From positions 682,001 through 746,000 of the forward strand of contig JAQOTN010000001.1 in assembly GCA_028554745.1 (NCBI GenBank): a stretch of 64,000 bases of DNA, in the 5' to 3' direction. Of this stretch, positions 49,044 to 62,472 are shown one piece after another. The notes under the pieces are model-generated. The model had not been told where the DNA came from, did not search any database, and was given only the letters and a program-made list of their open reading frames with translations. Position 1 is the first letter of the stretch; every line of letters starts with the position of its first letter. Origin of the DNA: Blastocrithidia nonstop (taxonomy: Eukaryota > Euglenozoa > Kinetoplastea > Trypanosomatida > Trypanosomatidae). The translations under genes were made by a program, and so were the position numbers.

Positions 49044-49708
49044 ATTGTCCTATGTCGTATTTACTTGTTAGAAGCAAGTTGCTGAAAAAACAAAAAATTT
49101 TAATGAAATTTAGTGCGCTATTATTGAAGACGAGGAATGATATAAATTTTATTTATATGTACACTATTATAAACATGAAGTGTGCAATAAACACAACAGT
49201 TTAATATACATTGTACAACAATAAAAACAAATAAAGTACACAACTTACGCATACTATACGCATACTATAAATACGTAATTCAACACTAATCAGTAAACAT
49301 TATTTTAATGTGACAATTTTCTCTTCAATAATGTAATTGCAAACATATAGTTTTTTTGCCCTTTTTTCTGTAGTTGTTATTTTTAGCAAAAAGTATGTTT
49401 AAAAAAAAAAATAAAATTACTATCACCATATTGTAAAATAACAAAATTGCTCCCGTATCGTTATATATTAGTAAAATCACTGTAATGGAAAAAAAATAAA
49501 GGAAAAAACAGTAAAGAAAAGGAAAGAGGATGATGTAATAGCAGTAATTGTGAACAATGTGAGATATCAATTCAAAAAATATACAGCAGTGAAGTTTGTC
49601 TTCAAAAAAAGTCAAAAAACTGAGTAGCAGAAAAACAAATATACTTTTACAATATTTTTGTAAAATAAGTTTGTTTACATGTTACGTTAAATAACAATAT
49701 TAATTTTA
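49044..49708. other. AT-rich spacer
   Basis: Homopolymer-rich, nothing seen. Confidence 0.55.
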
Positions 49709-51535
49709 TTACTTCTGCGGTAAAGAGTGCGGTAAGTTACGTAAATGAAATGTTGTCTGCATTGGTGGTAAAGTATAGCAGTAGTTAGAACGATTATGAC
49801 AATTATTATCATTATTATTCTTATCATCATTCGCTTTCGATACATTGGTACGATTGGCGAACAATGTAGGTTGTATTGCCGTATAAGTATTTAATTTATC
49901 ACTAATATTTCTTGTGCTGATGTTATAAATAGCATTTTGTGTACATTGCACGGTTGATTTCTTCTACAACGCATTTAGCTGAGCACTAGCCAATTCATTA
50001 TTTACTTTGGGAACTTGATTGTTTATAATATTTGCACCGCTTTCGACATTTTGTCACACGCTTTTTGGTTCATTATACATGTACTGTATACTTGATCGAC
50101 TTGATTTATAATATCTGTTGTCAATGTTTTCATATCCTTTACACTATCTGTAATTATTATTATTATTTTTTTGACTGTAATTGTTTATTCTGCATGGCTG
50201 TAATGTTGCATTGGACGATATTGCGAATCGGTCATTGTAATTAGCATTGTTTTTAACATGTACGTCGTTATTGTACATGTTCATACAGTTGGAGTTGTCA
50301 TGATAAAAGTTTTTTGTGTCATTTACATGTGTACTACTGTAATTGTCCGTATTTGTCTTAACATCATTCTTGTAAATGTTTCTGCTGTAGTTACTGATAG
50401 TGTCATGATTATTTTGAAACATCTTGCGTGAATTAGTGCTGTCCTATATAGGTGAACAAAGGACAGGCATGGTGGGCGGTTGTGTAAATGATTGGTGCAA
50501 ATTTGTTGTGTCGTTTGAAGCAAAGCCTTGGTGCAGTCGTTCATGAACGTTTGCTTACGTATTAGATTTATAACGTGGACGGGTGTGTTTGGATTATGAT
50601 GTGTGAGAATTTTCATGCGAGTGGTAAAACAAACATCGTGCACCGTAAGTACACTTGCCAGTCAGACTAAACTGTTTGCACAATTTATGTGGCACATTGT
50701 TATTGTTGTTGCCAGAAATATTATTTTTATTTTCGTCATTATTATCGTTAATTACATTCTTCTTGAATGAAATATTTGCATTTGTTGCTTGATCATACTT
50801 ATTATTATTGGCAGGATGCGTAATATTGTTATTTTTATCAATATTGTCATTGTTGTAGATAACGGAGTTGTTGTATGTGATATTATTGTTATGATTTGTA
50901 ACTTGCTATACATTTGTACCGTGTTTGACATTTCATTGTTGTTTAATATCATCACAATCAGCACTCTAAATAAGTGGAAACGACGCTTTTGCTGTCAAGA
51001 TTGAATGGTTGACAGTGCACATTGGTGCAACCGATGGTGTGTATGTTGGTGATGGACTGTGCTCGGTTCGTATCGTCAGCGGTGTTGGAAAGGCACAATA
51101 CTGACATTACGAGCGCAATGATGGACTCTTGTTTGTACTCTCATCGCGTACTCAGATCATCTCTGTTTTCCTGAATTATGGATTACTGTTGCTTGCACTG
51201 TTGCCACTGTCTGCGTTCTTCTCGGACGAGCACGTTGTCCTGATGATGTCATTTATGGTAGGCCGTCCAAGAATGACATCACACTGCTCCGTAGACGCGC
51301 ACTCATCAGACTCTTCACTGTCAACGTACACAGCATACAAACGAAACGGTCTTAGACTGTGCTACGGTGAAATAAGCAAGGGCGACAGCGTCGAAGTCGA
51401 TGACAATGAAGACGATGACAAGTTTGAGGTTCGTGCAGTCAACACGGTAGAAGATGAAGAGAATGAAAAGGGCTGTATGGTAAACGTGACAGCATCGATA
51501 GGGCATTGTGATGATGACGAACGAGAGCTATGCAT
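49709..51535 (-). CDS. CCCH zinc-finger protein with Asn-rich regions
   Basis: 608 residues. One C-x8-C-x5-C-x3-H finger at residues 286-305 (CKQFSLTGKCTYGARCLFYH), the spacing of RNA-binding CCCH proteins, the main post-transcriptional regulators in trypanosomatids. N-terminal 170 residues are Ser-rich, then RPFRLYAVYVDSEESDECAS, and the rest is Asn-rich and low in structure. A second Cys cluster (SECQYCAF) is not a full finger. Binds mRNA by inference. The ATG at 51533-51535 gives MHSSRSSSSQC; stop is TAA 49709-49711 followed at once by a second in-frame TAA. A long plus-strand frame across the 5' half is its shadow. Confidence 0.78.
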
Positions 51536-52015
<480 letters not shown>

Positions 52016-52513
52016 TTAATCGATGACAAGCTGTTTGTATGAATAACTTTTCTTACAACACAGGTACATAGCAATGACAAAGGCACTATAATACCCTGGC
52101 AGACACAGCAAAAGAGACATCAACAAGAGCGTTAACCCACGAGCTACTTCGTTGCTGTAAATGCAAATCATGCATCCTAATACAAACAAAAATGTACCAG
52201 TACCTGTTAACAAAAACGCATACGTTACTTCTCGTCAGCCTTGTCAGTACAGTTACTCCACACGACGACGTGCACGTTGTGGGTTGGCTGAGTAGAGTCA
52301 ACGAAACAGTCACTCGCCACTATAACGATTGTTGCCATATCACATTCGTTCCTACTACTACAGTTCGTCGTTTAAGGTTTTCTTTTCGCGGGCTAATGAC
52401 CGAGTTACCATTGCCTCAAACTAGGCATCACTATGTGGGGAGTGCGTTGGCACTTCACGTCGTCGCATAGATGACCACTACGTCGAATATTGATAACCAT
52501 TGTGAGATGACAT
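52016..52513 (-). CDS. TMEM230/TMEM134-like membrane protein
   Basis: 165 residues: polar N-terminus, then two transmembrane helices (about 97-118 and 125-147). The C-terminal core follows TMEM230: YAFLLTGTGTFLFVLGCMIC, short loop with EVARG, LLLMSLLLCLPGYYSAFVI and a basic YLCCKKSYSYKQ tail like the YKGKRGYSYDQIP end of TMEM230. TMEM230 sits on vesicle/endolysosomal membranes. Five of six Trp are TGA (RMWYG, GEWLFRWLY, YWQGWRE), a good local check on the code. Stop is TAA 52016-52018, followed in frame by another TAA two codons on. Confidence 0.75.
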
Positions 52514-53247
52514 TGTAATTAGATAAAAAGATATATATAAATATATTTTTGAATATTTGTACGTTACTATGTAAATAAACACACATAAACACAAAAAATT
52601 AATAAATGGCCTGTACCGAAAAGAGAAAAGGTTAAAAAAAACAAACTAATTATATAATAATTCGTTGGCGTGTAGAAAAATTGATACTTTCGGGGAAGTT
52701 ACTATCACATTTCAAAAAAAAGCATATGCATTGATAGACAACAACAACAAGTTTTGTAAAACACATACAAATTATGCAATTGTAAAGCAAAGAAGTTATC
52801 GATAGGGTAAGCTTTATGCAAACAAATAAGTAAACGTACAGAAAGAAAAAAGGATGCTGATCAATATGCAGCTATACATATCTTGCTTGCTACAATGTTT
52901 CAAATAACTGCAAGATCAAAAATTTACACAAACAATATAATAAACAGTAGAATCAAAAATGTATATATATTAATGAACAAGTCAAACTGCATCACACTAA
53001 TCTTTCATAAGAAAGGTAAACAGATAAACGGGAAAAAAGTGTGCTGTAATTACAAAAGTCAAACAGTTATTATAATTACACAAGCCTGATTTGTCTTGGC
53101 ATTTTCACATAATATAATAAATTTATTTATTAATAGTGTAAAATTGGTGACAGCTAAAAGGTTACCAAAAAATGTATGATATAAAATACATTTATTACAC
53201 TAACTCTCTATTATAAATTAATTCATTTTTTGCTGATGAATTTATTT
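52514..53247. other. AT-rich spacer
   Basis: No gene or repeat of note. Confidence 0.55.
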
Positions 53248-54141
53248 TTAAAACAGCTATGCATAATCGCGATGAAGTGCCTCCATGATATCGTCCACCG
53301 ACTTTCGTGGATCTTTGGCACGACCAGCGGCACGCAGGATGGTGCGACCAAAGCCAAAATCCTTTGATGCACTCAAACACGCTGCCACCGCAGCCACGAT
53401 CTGAGCCTGTGAGGTGCTATAACCTTGAAAAAGCATAGGATAACGGATATTAATAAACTGGTCAAAGGTCAAAGTGGCATTTCTACGACTTTCCTCTTCA
53501 AACTCACCTTTTATTCGTTGCTCATCACGTCGACTGTACAACGCACGAAGTAAGATGAGATACGAGGATGTGGCAATAGGCACCTCATACCATGGTATGC
53601 CGCGTAACAAGTTAACGGGATTGTTTGGATTGGCATAGGGCAACATGGTAGCGATAAAGAAAAACGCAATCAGGTAAAATCACAATTTGAACATCTTACT
53701 TGCCATTGGCATGTTGGGCACTTCATTCATAGAATTGTTTGATGTACGTGATGCATCCCAGCCACCTGTAAATGATGACTGTTGTTATCCTTTTTGTCCT
53801 TGTTGTTGCTGTTGCTATTGATAATAATTGTTACTATTTAGATTTGGAATACCTTATTGTACTTTAGTAGCAAATCGCTCTCGTAGCTGACGTTCGCGCT
53901 CAAGCTACTCTCTATCTTCATCTGCGCTATTGCCAACTGTCGAAGAGGCATTACTATCATTACCTTTTCTACTATTGCTATTGTTATTACTAATATAATT
54001 AATAGCTGTGTTGCTAATGCCAGTAGGTGCAAGTAGTGGTAGTGTTCGTGTTGAGAAAAATCGACATGCGCATAGTTTAGTCGTCGATTTTAATGCTCGT
54101 GCAACACAAAAGTACACAGCTTTACTTGAAACGAAAGACAT
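53248..54141 (-). CDS. Mitochondrial single-span membrane protein, unknown family
   Basis: 297 residues. The N-terminus (MSFVSSKAVYFCVARALKST then CACRFFSTRTLP) looks like a mitochondrial presequence with a plausible cleavage after FFSTR. An Asn/Ser-rich and Gln-rich linker follows (a run of Glu-Gln near 53800), then one membrane helix at about 152-170 (KLWFYLIAFFFIATML, Trp as TGA) and a well-structured helical C-terminal domain (DQFINIRYPMLFQGYSTSQA, DDIMEALHRDYAELF). Probably faces matrix or intermembrane space. The last Glu before LF is TAG; the end is TAA 53248-53250. No family recognised. Confidence 0.7.
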
Positions 54142-54499
54142 TTTACTACTATGTTTTTTTCGTAATTTGTCAAAATGTTAAAGGTAAGTGTTAAAATTTA
54201 TTTGCTAACTATAAAAACAATTCCTTTTTGCTTTGATGAAGGAGAAAAGAGTAAATGTCATAATTAAATTGTTGAAAGAGGAAATAGTATTCATCATTAT
54301 CAAACGTTTACAAAGCAACATAGTTTTATTAGAGATCTTTTTTAAAAAATGATAGTGTGACACACACTGGGATATATTAATTTACAAAAAATAATAATAA
54401 TAAAATATTGGCATAGACTATATATGTATAATATTTATGCCAAATTGGTAATTTCATTTTATGAAAAAAAAAAAAAAAAGATATTTTCAAGTACTAACA
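54142..54499. other. Short AT-rich spacer
   Basis: No gene; an A15 run near 54465. Confidence 0.55.
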
Positions 54500-55117
54500 T
54501 TAATATAATGAGTAGAACGAGTTCATTTTGCGAATGTGTATTCGTACTTTGACTCGCTTGTTGTCATACACTTCACGATCAATACGCAACTCCTACGCAC
54601 CTGGTAAATATAATCAGCATCAGTTGTGACCCACGTCTTGAATCCCAGTACGGCGATCTTTCTCACGAAACTCAATCAGACGAGGATCGACACGCACCTT
54701 GTACTGCTATCACAACTTCTGAGCCACGTCTTTTTTACGCAATGGGCAGTTTATCATTCACCCTTGACCTCATGACTGACGTGCTACAATCAAGTAGCCC
54801 GTGTTGACACGTCAGTACACATCAAGTCACTGTCGCTTTCGTGCGGCAAAGTCGAGAAACTAGGTGTTACGCTCAATAAACTTGTCAAACTGGTTTGTTT
54901 ACGGATTAAAACATCACACACCTTTACGATACTATTCGGTAGGATTAACCGCATTACCTTACTAAATGTACCTACGACCTACCTCACGCTTGATGAGACG
55001 TTACTATCCAGCAAAGCCACCATTGGGACCTAGAATAGTTCGTGTAAAGATCAATGGTATATACTCTAATTGCAGTTATGGGGCCATCTCACGCAGCAGA
55101 CGCGTCCAGCGAAGCAT
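54500..55117 (-). CDS. bL9m-like mitochondrial ribosomal protein
   Basis: 205 residues, barely visible under the standard code because it holds many TGA and TAR codons. N-terminal part TRTILGPNGGFAGEERLIKR then EVGRRYIEEGNAVNP recalls bL9 (G-x-x-G...V-x-x-G-Y-x-R-N-[YF]-L-x-P-x-G-x-A). The C-terminal part RKKDVAQKLWEQYKVRVDPR, LIEF and KRVKVRIHIRK matches the bL9 C-domain order (KDIA-x-x-L...[IV]-x-[VI]-D-x-R-x-I). Eight of nine Trp are TGA. Likely in the mitoribosome; orthology to bL9m is an inference from motif order. Start at MLRWTRLLREM, stop TAA 54500-54502. Confidence 0.62.
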
Positions 55118-55740
55118 ACGTACTAACTGATGTATTTACTAAAAATAACTATTGCTTTGGCAAGTTTTATTTGGCTTGCCAAACCTTCGCAAATCTATTA
55201 TTCTTTAACAAAAATAAAATATTTTATTATATCAGTATTTTGTTTGCTCTTTTTTGTTTTACCTTCGAAGACAAATTAATTACACGATAAAGGTATTTTT
55301 TATAGATTATCTGCCACAAATAGAGTAAACTTGCAAATAATTAGAAAAATTTTTTAAAAAAAGATTTGCATAAAATGACATCAAAAAAAAATTTTCTAGT
55401 AAGGCAGTAAAGTGTTAAAGTAGTAATGTATGTCTACATGTTATCGACTTTTACATATTCACACGTGTGGAATACCAACACTTTGATTTTGTTCAAAGGA
55501 AAACTTTAAACGTAAATGTAAATAACCAGTTTAAGTTTTAGAAACATTATTATGTATCGATAGTAATTAACAACAATTATAACAGTATTAACATTTGTAT
55601 TGTCAAAGTAAAAAAATTGAAGCAAACGTTAAAGCTAATGCATTAAGTTGAAATTATATTTCTTTTTATAGTGCTTATTGTAATAATACAAAAGGGCGAT
55701 AAATAAAATGTTTTTTTTTCCAAATCGTGATAGTCTTTTT
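55118..55740. other. AT-rich spacer
   Basis: No gene or repeat of note. Confidence 0.55.
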
Positions 55741-57591
55741 TTAACTCATTTTTAACAACTTAGACGTTCGCTGATCAGACGCCATCGTGTAATCACACAC
55801 ACTTGCCTCCGTGGTAATCATCAGTCCAGCCACCGATGCAGCGTCTATCACACATGACCGGACCACACGAATTGGATCGACAATTCCAGCATCAAACATG
55901 TTGACGTAGGTGCCATTTTGGGCATCATATCCCATTGCGGTGTCTTGATACTACAACACATTCTACACTGTCACCGCACCTTCCTCGCCGGCGTTTTCGC
56001 TAATTTTGTTAATCGGTAGACGAATCGCATTACGTACAATTTGCACCCCGGTTCGTTTGTCCTGCTCCATCGTATCATCGGTAGCTAATAACTCGTCTAG
56101 TTTCTTGGAGGCGTGCAACAGTGCTGCGCCACCACCGGCTACCACGCCTTAGGCAAGTGCACTTCGTGCGGCGTTAAGGGCATCAATCACACGATCCTTG
56201 ATTTCGGTAATCTACAACGAGGATCTGCCGCCGACACGAATCACCGCGTAGTTGCCCTGCAGCTTTGCGATTCGACAACGAAGCTGCTACCGCTCCTGCT
56301 ATGTCATTAAACGGGTTAACTGACGTTGTAACAAATTAACACGATGGTCTACCGTTGCCACACCACAAATAATACTACTGTCCATGTTTTGGCGAAAAGA
56401 CGAGGCACTGCCGAAGAGTGTGGCTCTCTTGTACGTGTTTTGCTGCTTGTCATCGTCATTTTCCCTTTGTATTGCATCCACACAATTACTGTTATTACTA
56501 CTATTATTAACACTAATAGTGTAATTACGAATGAGCTAGGTAGGATGACCTGTGTGCACACTCGTACCACACGACACTGCCAAATCATGTAATTCGTCTA
56601 GTGGAAGGTCATTTACACGGACAAGACCACAGGAAACAATTCCATTGACATGATTGAGCAACGTCGTCTCAATGACTTCCTCACTAAATGATGGTGCTAC
56701 GAGAATGAGCGGACGTTGCTTCTGCAAATCTCTGCTTTGTGTGTTTGCATGAGAAGTATTATTTGCTGATGTAGAAGGAAAAGAAGAAGAACATGATGAT
56801 GTTTCTGTTGTTGTAACTGAAATTTTTTTCGAAGTTAATGCGGCCGCATCTAACAAACTAAGACACTCTTGTAAAGACACTATAGGCGAGGCAGAGATGT
56901 AGACCAGTGGATTGGTTAGACAACTCTGCAGAGTATTCGTATCGGTAACAAAGTCACTGTGCACAAATCCAGTTTGTACACTTCACCCATCATACTGCGT
57001 TCATTCGGTACGCGTAGAGTTGCCATCCACCACAGCCACCTCACCATCCTCGCCGATGGCCCGTACGACTTGTGCAATCACTTTACCCAACTCCTTCTCC
57101 CCATTGGCGCTAATGGTGGCGACGTGTTCGAGCATTTCATGCCCATGCACACATTTGCACTGCTCAGTCAGACTACGCAAGACGATTTACACCGCCAGGT
57201 CTACACCACGCTTGAGGTCCATCGGGTTGGCTCCTGTGGTGACACTCTTGTAGCCCTCTGCAAAGATGCTTCACGCTAATATCGTCGCCGTCGTCGTGCC
57301 ATCCCCGGCAACATCATTTGTCTTACTCGCCACCTGACGAATTAATTTGGCACCAATGTCCTCAAACTGGTTGTGCAGCTCAATCGAGCGAGCCACCGTA
57401 ACACCGTCTTTGGTGATCTTGGGTTAGCCATCATGTTGACGAATAATCACGTTACGACCTTTCGGACCGAGCGTTACACTCACCGCGGTGGCAATACGCT
57501 CAATCCCGGAGAGCATCAACTGACGGGCATTACCGCCAAACTCGACGGACTTGGCACCTGCACCACACAATCGTCTGCTTATTGCGAACAT
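55741..57591 (-). CDS. Mitochondrial Hsp60 chaperonin, divergent paralogue
   Basis: 616 residues. Order of Cpn60 blocks: [73 protein letters not shown] (ATP site; the residue after LA is Trp from TGA where relatives have Arg or Gln), [24 protein letters not shown], then in the C-terminal half [44 protein letters not shown] and [13 protein letters not shown]. The N-terminus looks like a short targeting peptide. Human Cpn60 is about 570 residues; here there are Ser/Thr and Asp/Asn insertions (near 56780 and 56440) and no Gly-Gly-Met tail. It may be a divergent second Hsp60 as other trypanosomatids have. Stop TAA 55741-55743. Confidence 0.88.
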
Positions 57592-58101
57592 AAATGTAAT
57601 TTGTAATTAGTAACTTGTCTCTTTTATTTTGATGAAAATGTAATGTTAATATACATATATATGATGTTTTTAGAAAGATACAACGTATAAATTGAAAAAA
57701 TGGAAGTAGGGGGAAAAATCAATAGATATAATTGATAATAAACAACTTTTGACAACATTAGTTATTCATCTTACATTTTCACAAATAATTTTTGTGTAAG
57801 ACATGCATTCAATTTTGTTTTTACCGACAATAGATGCATTTTTTATATAAGGTATTAGCAAAATAGTATGAGAAAGAAGTAATGTACAAGTAAAACTATT
57901 AATAGTAATACACTAAGCGAATCAAAGAAAGGAAGAAACAAATATATATAAACAGACAAAGATTAATTTATCAAAGAAGAATAAATCATAATGTTATGTT
58001 AATGTACAATTTTTTTACTTTTTTAAGTTAGTAAACTCTATATCTGATAAAATATTGTATATTACTTTAAAATTATATTGTTGTTATTATCTTCATTAGA
58101 C
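57592..58101. other. AT-rich spacer
   Basis: No gene or repeat of note. Confidence 0.55.
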
Positions 58102-58316
58102 TTACATCAAGCTTAATCGTTCAAGTATGGCTCGCTGATTGGCTAAATCGATCTGAAACTTAGTCGCCGCATGCGTTAACGTGCTACTCTTGACAGCTGG
58201 CTCACGTTGCGACATCGCGTCTGCAGCAGAGGCAAATTTAACGTGATGGTAAACTGCTGTGGGTTGATTTATTACATTCATGTTATCATTGTTGCTAACT
58301 TGGGAATGATCGTCAA

Positions 58317-58347
<31 letters not shown>

Positions 58348-61300
58348 GCTAATACTACCACCACCATGTGCACCTTGTAAGAAGTACAACGCAGCATGAT
58401 GAACAGATGATGCCTTTGCTGCTGCTGCTGCTGCTTCTTGTGATGATGATGAAGACAATAACATTGGTGCTGTATCATTGGGCCACTATAATCGTTTCAT
58501 TGCTCGGCTCTAGGCTACTTCCTCTTGTAATCGCTCACAATAGGCACTCGTCTACTCTGCACGTTGCTTAATTTAGCCAAACTGTTCCATGAGTAAAATC
58601 TTCTCTTGCATAAATTTTTCACGTTATTGCTACAGTGCAGCTCGCTCCAGTTGCACCGTCTCATGTCACTGTGCCGCTTCGTGTTTTTGGGTTTACATTT
58701 GCTACAGCTATGTCTATAATTTGATCAGCTTCTCTTTATACGTGTCCTCACGCTCATGAAGTTTTTGTAGGAGTTGTGTCTAGGATCGATTCTGACGCTA
58801 CCGCTCCATGGCGGCATTGGTGCGTTACTGTGAAATGGCCAGACGCTAGGCCTGTAATTCATTCATGCTACTTAACTTAGTGCTAAGCCATTCATCTCGT
58901 TGCTCATTTAACGCTTTACGTTCTGCTGCAATGTGTGCCAGCATGTGTGCATGATCTTTCTCCGCTTGCTCACGATAGGTGTCATAGTGCATCATGGCCT
59001 ACTTGAACGTTTGTCGATCGTCCTCACCATTACGACGTAGTTCACGGAGTGCCATCTCAAACTGACTATATAAAGTTGCTATTCGAACTCGCTCATGGTG
59101 AAGATCTTATTGGGTGTGTTTCATCTCATCTATCATGCTTGCCAGCGTTATTTTAACCTCTTAGACATTTTTCTACTTATCTGCCATTACGCGTATTCGC
59201 TCATTAAGCAATGTTGCATTCATCTCTTGTGCAGATCGCACCTCATCTTGTACAGATTGTATCATTTTTTACAATTTTGATGCATTGCTTGAATGGGTTT
59301 ACGTAATTGCTAACGATTCTGCATGTTGTCTGTTGAGCTGCTCTAACGCACTAGTATGACGGGTTTGCATTAGTGCAAGTTAGGCATTGTGTTGCTCTTG
59401 TGCAAGACGACGATCTTACTACACCTGTTTGCGCAGCTCATCAAGTTGACGTTGATATTGAATCTTGATTTACTACAATTGATTTTGCAGCAATAAGTTA
59501 TCACGATGACGCAGCTCATTATCGGCTTGTTGTAACTTTTCACGTTAGGCACTGAGTAACTCTGTGTGCAGCTACTCAAACCGGCGTAATCGAGTAGCAC
59601 GCTATTCCAGTTATCGCTTATACCGAGCTTCCTATTAGGTTTTACTGTGTGCGGTAGATTATTCCATGAAGCGACGAAATTAACTTTATCGCTGCTCTAA
59701 TGCATTTCAGAAGGCACGTTACCGTGATGCACGTTAGGCCACTTCACTTTGTACGGCTTCTTACTTGTGTAGTTGCTACTATCGCTCTCGTGCTGCGCGT
59801 TCACTGCGATAGCGTTCATCTTTAAGCAACCGCTACTTTTCCGCTGCCACGACGGCCAAGTTAAGTTCATGAAAGACCTAACGAACATCGTGCGCTAAAC
59901 GCGTAAATAACGTTTGAGTTTATTTCATGTCCATTGGTGAATTGTTAGGCAACTAAGTTTTCTACTTATATACATATATAGTGTTGTTATTGTCATCATT
60001 ACTTGTATTAGTGTTATTATTTTTGTGAACATTGCCACTAATATTATTTATTCGTATAGATGACAGTTAAGCTTGTACAGTTTTCGCAACTTGTGCCGCA
60101 ATGGCATCAAGTGTTAATGGTGAATTTAGTTCACTTGACACCGAATGCTGTAAATGTTTTGTGTCAATGTGCTATTCACTTTGTTTATTACGTAAATTTT
60201 TCATTTATTAGAGGAATTGTGCAAGTTGCTTTCGTATTGCATGTTGCTCCTGCCGCTGCTATTACATCAACTGTTACACAGCCACACCAACACTCTTATC
60301 ATTTTATTTACCTTCCTTACTAGTAGTAGTATCAACAACATCACCATCATTATCATACTTGAACTTATTGTTTACTTTGAATGTAGTTGATGGCTTTTAC
60401 GACTTGTTTACTGAAAACATTTCACTTTCAAGTTATAGTGTTTTGTTCGTGACATTCTAATGCACTGATATCACCTTTGTTGTTTTCTGTTATGTGTGAT
60501 TCTAGCTCATTTGCGTATTATTCTTCTTTACAAGCTAATTTTATTACTATTAGTGTTACTACTACTAGTAACGTTGCTATTGTGATACTGATGATATTTA
60601 CCGTTATGCTGATAGCTTTGCTCTCTCCTCATGTGATGGCACACTAGAATCATGTACAGAAGATATATAGTCATCATCATCATCATCATTGTCATTGTTA
60701 TTGTCATTGCTATTTTGTTCAAAGTCGTCGTCATACTAGTCATCTTGAACATCTACTGCATTATCGCTTTTCTTATTCTTTTTGTTATCATCACTAGCAT
60801 TCGATCTAGTGCCAGCCTCTTCATTCTCAAAATCATCCTCGTAGCTACTTTCATATGACTGATCAGTGGTTGCATTGGTATAGTCTTGTGCTTGAGATTT
60901 TTTATCTTGTTTGTTGTGCATCACAACATCAGAAATGTGCTACTGCTGCACAGATGATATGTCACTATCGTCATAACTATCGTTATCATCAGAATGAGTA
61001 TTGTCTTGCTCTGAGTATTAGTTATAATTTTTGCTTGTTGCTCGCTTTTTGTGTTTCTCTTTCTCACTATTGCATTTGGCCTTGCCTTTTTTAGTATTCT
61101 GTTTTGCAACGGTTTGAGCTTCACTCTATTAGTTGTCTTTGCGGCCACGTTGAGCGTCTTCGCTGTACAAGTTACGCTCAACTGATTTATTCTTATTATA
61201 TGCATCATTATCATCCTCCTCATCATCATCATAATGCTATGCGTTGTGTGCCTAGTTCTTCTTGATCTTCTTATTCTTCTTTTTCCCTTTCTTGTCATTC

Positions 61301-61560
61301 TTATCTTTCGTTTTTTTGCTCTTTTTTGTAGAGCTGGCAATAACAAATTTCTGTTGTTTGCTCTTGTAGTTATCATTAACGTAATCGTCATTGTCGGAAT
61401 AAATTGGCGCAATAAAGTCATCATCGTCGTCATCGCTGTATACATGATAACTATCTGCGTTGCTAGGTTAGTCTTGTTACGGTGAAGGTGACAAATCAAA
61501 CGAAAATGCTTTCTTCTTGTTTGAGGCGTTGAAACTTGGTGCACCTTGCAATGAGTACAT
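58102..61560 (-). CDS. Large coiled-coil protein with acidic N-terminus (basal-body type?)
   Basis: 1152 residues from MYSLQGAPSFNASNKKKAFS to TAA 58102-58104. The N-terminal about 450 residues are Asp/Lys/Asn-rich and disordered, with stretches such as YSDDDDDDFIAPIY. Residues about 540-1030 are one long coiled coil rich in Glu/Gln/Arg (for example YKEKLIKLETELEQMETQKH, LQEEVAESRA, ERLAISQERTNAAMERRKAL). About half its Glu in this region are UAA/UAG, so under the standard code nothing is visible. The C-terminus has a poly-Ala/Ser and a poly-Asn run at 58318-58348. FBF1-like transition-fibre and FAZ proteins have this design, but I can claim only coiled coil. Possibly cytoskeletal. Confidence 0.72.
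58318..58348 (-). repeat. Coding AAC repeat (poly-Asn)
   Basis: GTT on the + strand, about ten Asn codons in phase with the coiled-coil protein. Confidence 0.85.
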
Positions 61561-62000
61561 CTCCAGACAAATACGTTGTACTTTGCTTTACTGACTATTT
61601 AAATTAAAATTGTTTATTTATTTACTATTCTTCTTTTGATGTCTTAGTAAAAACACCTATCAAAAGTATACAGCAATATTTTTATTACTATTCCTTGCAA
61701 TTTTTTACCTAACAAATTTTATAACTAAGTTTAAATCGTCAAAAATAAATAATCTATGTAAATAATACAAGTAAATTATATTAACGATCAACATGTCAAA
61801 TATTTTTTATTTTATAAATTCTCAAATAAAGTAGGTTCACATTGCTCTTCTTTTTTGATGTCGAGAACAGTGCGTAATTCATAAAATATATTTGTACTTT
61901 CCAGAAAACATATATAACAATATATATATATATATATGTGAAGTTTCACCTTAATAAAACAGCGATAACAAATGTACGTACAAGTACTCACGAAAAAAGC

Positions 62001-62047
<47 letters not shown>

Positions 62048-62472
62048 AATAAAATCGAATACATAAACGTAAATATTTTTTTTACTTATTATATAGATCT
62101 TGCTACTCGTGCAAAGATGTAATGCATTAAAACTACAAAAGCTTTGCGTAATCGATGTCCTATTTAGCATCAAATACTGCAACACTTCTAAAATTCAGAT
62201 TAACAAATATAACTTATATATTCGGTACTAATCCTCTTCAAATTTTCACGCTTTACACAATTTCACATTAGGTTTTAACATTTACGTTGATAATAAATCG
62301 TTTGTTATTGATATTTTTTTAAAAAAATTTTAATATTAAATGTCCAGCTTAGGAAAAAAGTTGAAATAGTAAATGACATAAGTAATTGTTGAAAAAGAAA
62401 ACTTTGATAAATCGTTAGATGTAATTCAAATTTACATTGTTTTTAACTTTCTTTTTATTTTGCATTGCGTGT
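61561..62472. other. Spacer with two TA microsatellites
   Basis: AT-rich; (TA)n at 61919-61937 and a pure (AT)n at 62004-62044. No gene seen. Confidence 0.6.
62004..62044. repeat. (AT)n microsatellite
   Basis: About twenty uninterrupted AT units. Confidence 0.92.

Noticed and set aside
60921-61544. 207-codon minus-strand frame (Met/Arg/Thr-rich)
   Set aside because: Open only because it is in the wrong phase of the acidic region of the coiled-coil protein; its composition is unnatural.
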